Shown here: positions 4,964 through 5,571 of the stretch, one piece after another
Numbering within the stretch: position 1 is the first letter of the stretch
Layout of the letters: each line of letters starts with the position of its first letter
Assembly: GCA_004292985.1 (NCBI GenBank)
Contig: RDXT01000336.1
Span: forward strand, 1 to 5,571
Reading direction: 5' to 3'
Source: Bacteroidota bacterium
GTDB lineage: Bacteria; Bacteroidota; Bacteroidia; J057
DNA: 5,571 bases
Program-made: the position numbers and the translations under genes
The notes under the pieces: generated by a model
Told to the model about the DNA's origin: nothing
Databases searched by the model: none
Seen by the model: only the letters and a program-made list of their open reading frames with translations

Positions 4964-5571
4964 ATGAATATACGCCTTTGTGTACTGCTGATGCTGATGC
5001 TTCCGGCGCTGCTGCCTGCGCAGGACAGTCTGAAACGGACTCCCTTACAGGTGGGACTGGGTTTTTCTGCTTTCAGCTATGTGGGCGATCTGAGCGATCC
5101 GGGATTGGGGTACCAGAGGGTCTATCCGGGAGGGGAAATTTCCCTTCAGCCCGGCAATCAAAAGGCGCTGCGGGTACAGTTTCATGCCGGGTTTGGTAAG
5201 TTTGCGGATCAATATGACGGTGAATTGCCTGCTGCGCCCGTGGGCGTAACGCCACCGACCTTTGTCCAGACCCAGGTGATCCACGGCGATCTGCGCCTCA
5301 GCTACCGCCTTTTTCCGCGCGCGATCCTCCAGCCCTATGTTTCAGCAGGGGCGGGCCTGCTGTTTTTTTCGCCGCGCGACCAGAACAACCGCCGCCTGCT
5401 GGCTGTCAGCTCTTCGCGGCCCGAAGGCGAAACCTACAACACCGCCATTCCGCAACTGCCTCTCGCCGCGGGGCTTCAGGGCCGCATCACCCCCCAGGTG
5501 AGCCTCAGCCTCGACTATACCTACCGCTTTATCCCCTCCGACTACCTCGACAATACCGGGCAAACCGGACA
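4964..5571 (+). CDS. Outer-membrane beta-barrel protein, DUF6089-like (3' end outside the window)
   Basis: An open frame runs from ATG4964 to the window end with 202 complete codons and no stop. Residues 1-19 (MNIRLCVLLMLMLPALLPA) are a Sec signal peptide, probably cleaved before QDS. The mature part alternates hydrophobic and polar residues in short amphipathic strands typical of a barrel: LQVGLGFSAFSYVGDLSD (28-45), GGEISLQ (56-62), ALRVQFHAGFGKF (68-80), VIHGDLRLSYRLF (105-117), LQPYVSAGAGLLFFSP (122-137), LPLAAGLQGRIT (165-176), and VSLSLDYTYRFIPSDYLDN (179-197). The opening G-x-S/A-x-Y-x-GDL and the R-x4-DYLD ending of a strand resemble DUF6089-type barrels of Bacteroidota. It would sit in the outer membrane with no known ligand. 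The missing C-terminus could carry further strands or an OmpA-like domain. A run of seven T (5363-5369) falls in frame inside Leu-Phe-Phe-Ser. Confidence 0.8.
   Translation, partial: MNIRLCVLLMLMLPALLPAQDSLKRTPLQVGLGFSAFSYVGDLSDPGLGYQRVYPGGEISLQPGNQKALRVQFHAGFGKFADQYDGELPAAPVGVTPPTFVQTQVIHGDLRLSYRLFPRAILQPYVSAGAGLLFFSPRDQNNRRLLAVSSSRPEGETYNTAIPQLPLAAGLQGRITPQVSLSLDYTYRFIPSDYLDNTGQTG

Noticed and set aside
4936..5199. 87-codon open frame on the plus strand
   Set aside because: It overlaps the barrel gene out of frame. The frame from ATG4964 has a signal peptide and continuous beta-strand pattern to the window end.
5363..5369. Seven-T run in the barrel gene as a possible phase-variation tract
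   Set aside because: The run is short and encodes hydrophobic Phe residues of a barrel strand in the intact frame, so there is no sign of switching.

Overview
The window looks like ordinary chromosomal DNA from a moderately GC-rich member of the Bacteroidota. The evidence for this is the set of families present (a DUF1080 lipoprotein next to a Gfo/Idh/MocA oxidoreductase tail, a long membrane-anchored S41 processing protease, a DUF6089-like outer-membrane barrel), the lack of clear Shine-Dalgarno sequences before the starts, and a perfect match to the Bacteroidota -7 promoter element (TAnnTTTG) in front of the protease gene. No finer placement is justified from sequence alone.

Layout. Positions 1-1390 (+) hold a tight cluster: the last 53 residues of a Gfo/Idh/MocA-family oxidoreductase, a DUF1080 / 3-keto-disaccharide hydrolase-type lipoprotein, and a small secreted cupin, with gaps of 33 and 10 bases. 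Positions 1412-4417 (-) hold three genes convergent to that cluster. In transcription order they are an S41A carboxy-terminal processing peptidase, a stand-alone PolB-type 3'-5' exonuclease 9 bases after it, and an NlpC/P60 lipoprotein 81 bases further on. Positions 4546-5571 (+) hold a small GNAT protein of the COG2388 type, transcribed divergently from the protease, and the first 202 residues of an outer-membrane beta-barrel that runs off the window. No stretch over 300 bases lacks a gene. No tRNA, rRNA, CRISPR, insertion sequence or phage gene was seen.

How the genes may work together. The first cluster fits an oxidative route of sugar or glycoside breakdown: an NAD(P)-type oxidoreductase makes a keto-sugar, a surface or periplasmic DUF1080 enzyme acts on 3-keto-glycosides, and an exported cupin may bind or isomerise a product. 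The minus-strand group combines envelope proteolysis (protease), cell-wall cleavage (NlpC/P60) and a nucleic-acid exonuclease, so only the protease-exonuclease pair looks operonic, and a shared function is not evident. The GNAT gene and the barrel are probably separate units.

No strong candidate for a new biological system was found. The observations most worth checking are the promoter placed so close to the protease ATG that its mRNA may be leaderless (this also argues against the TTG start 9 bases upstream), the possible keto-glycoside operon with its altered cupin metal site, and several compact inverted repeats (inside the cupin gene, across the GNAT stop codon, before the barrel gene, and in the divergent intergenic region).
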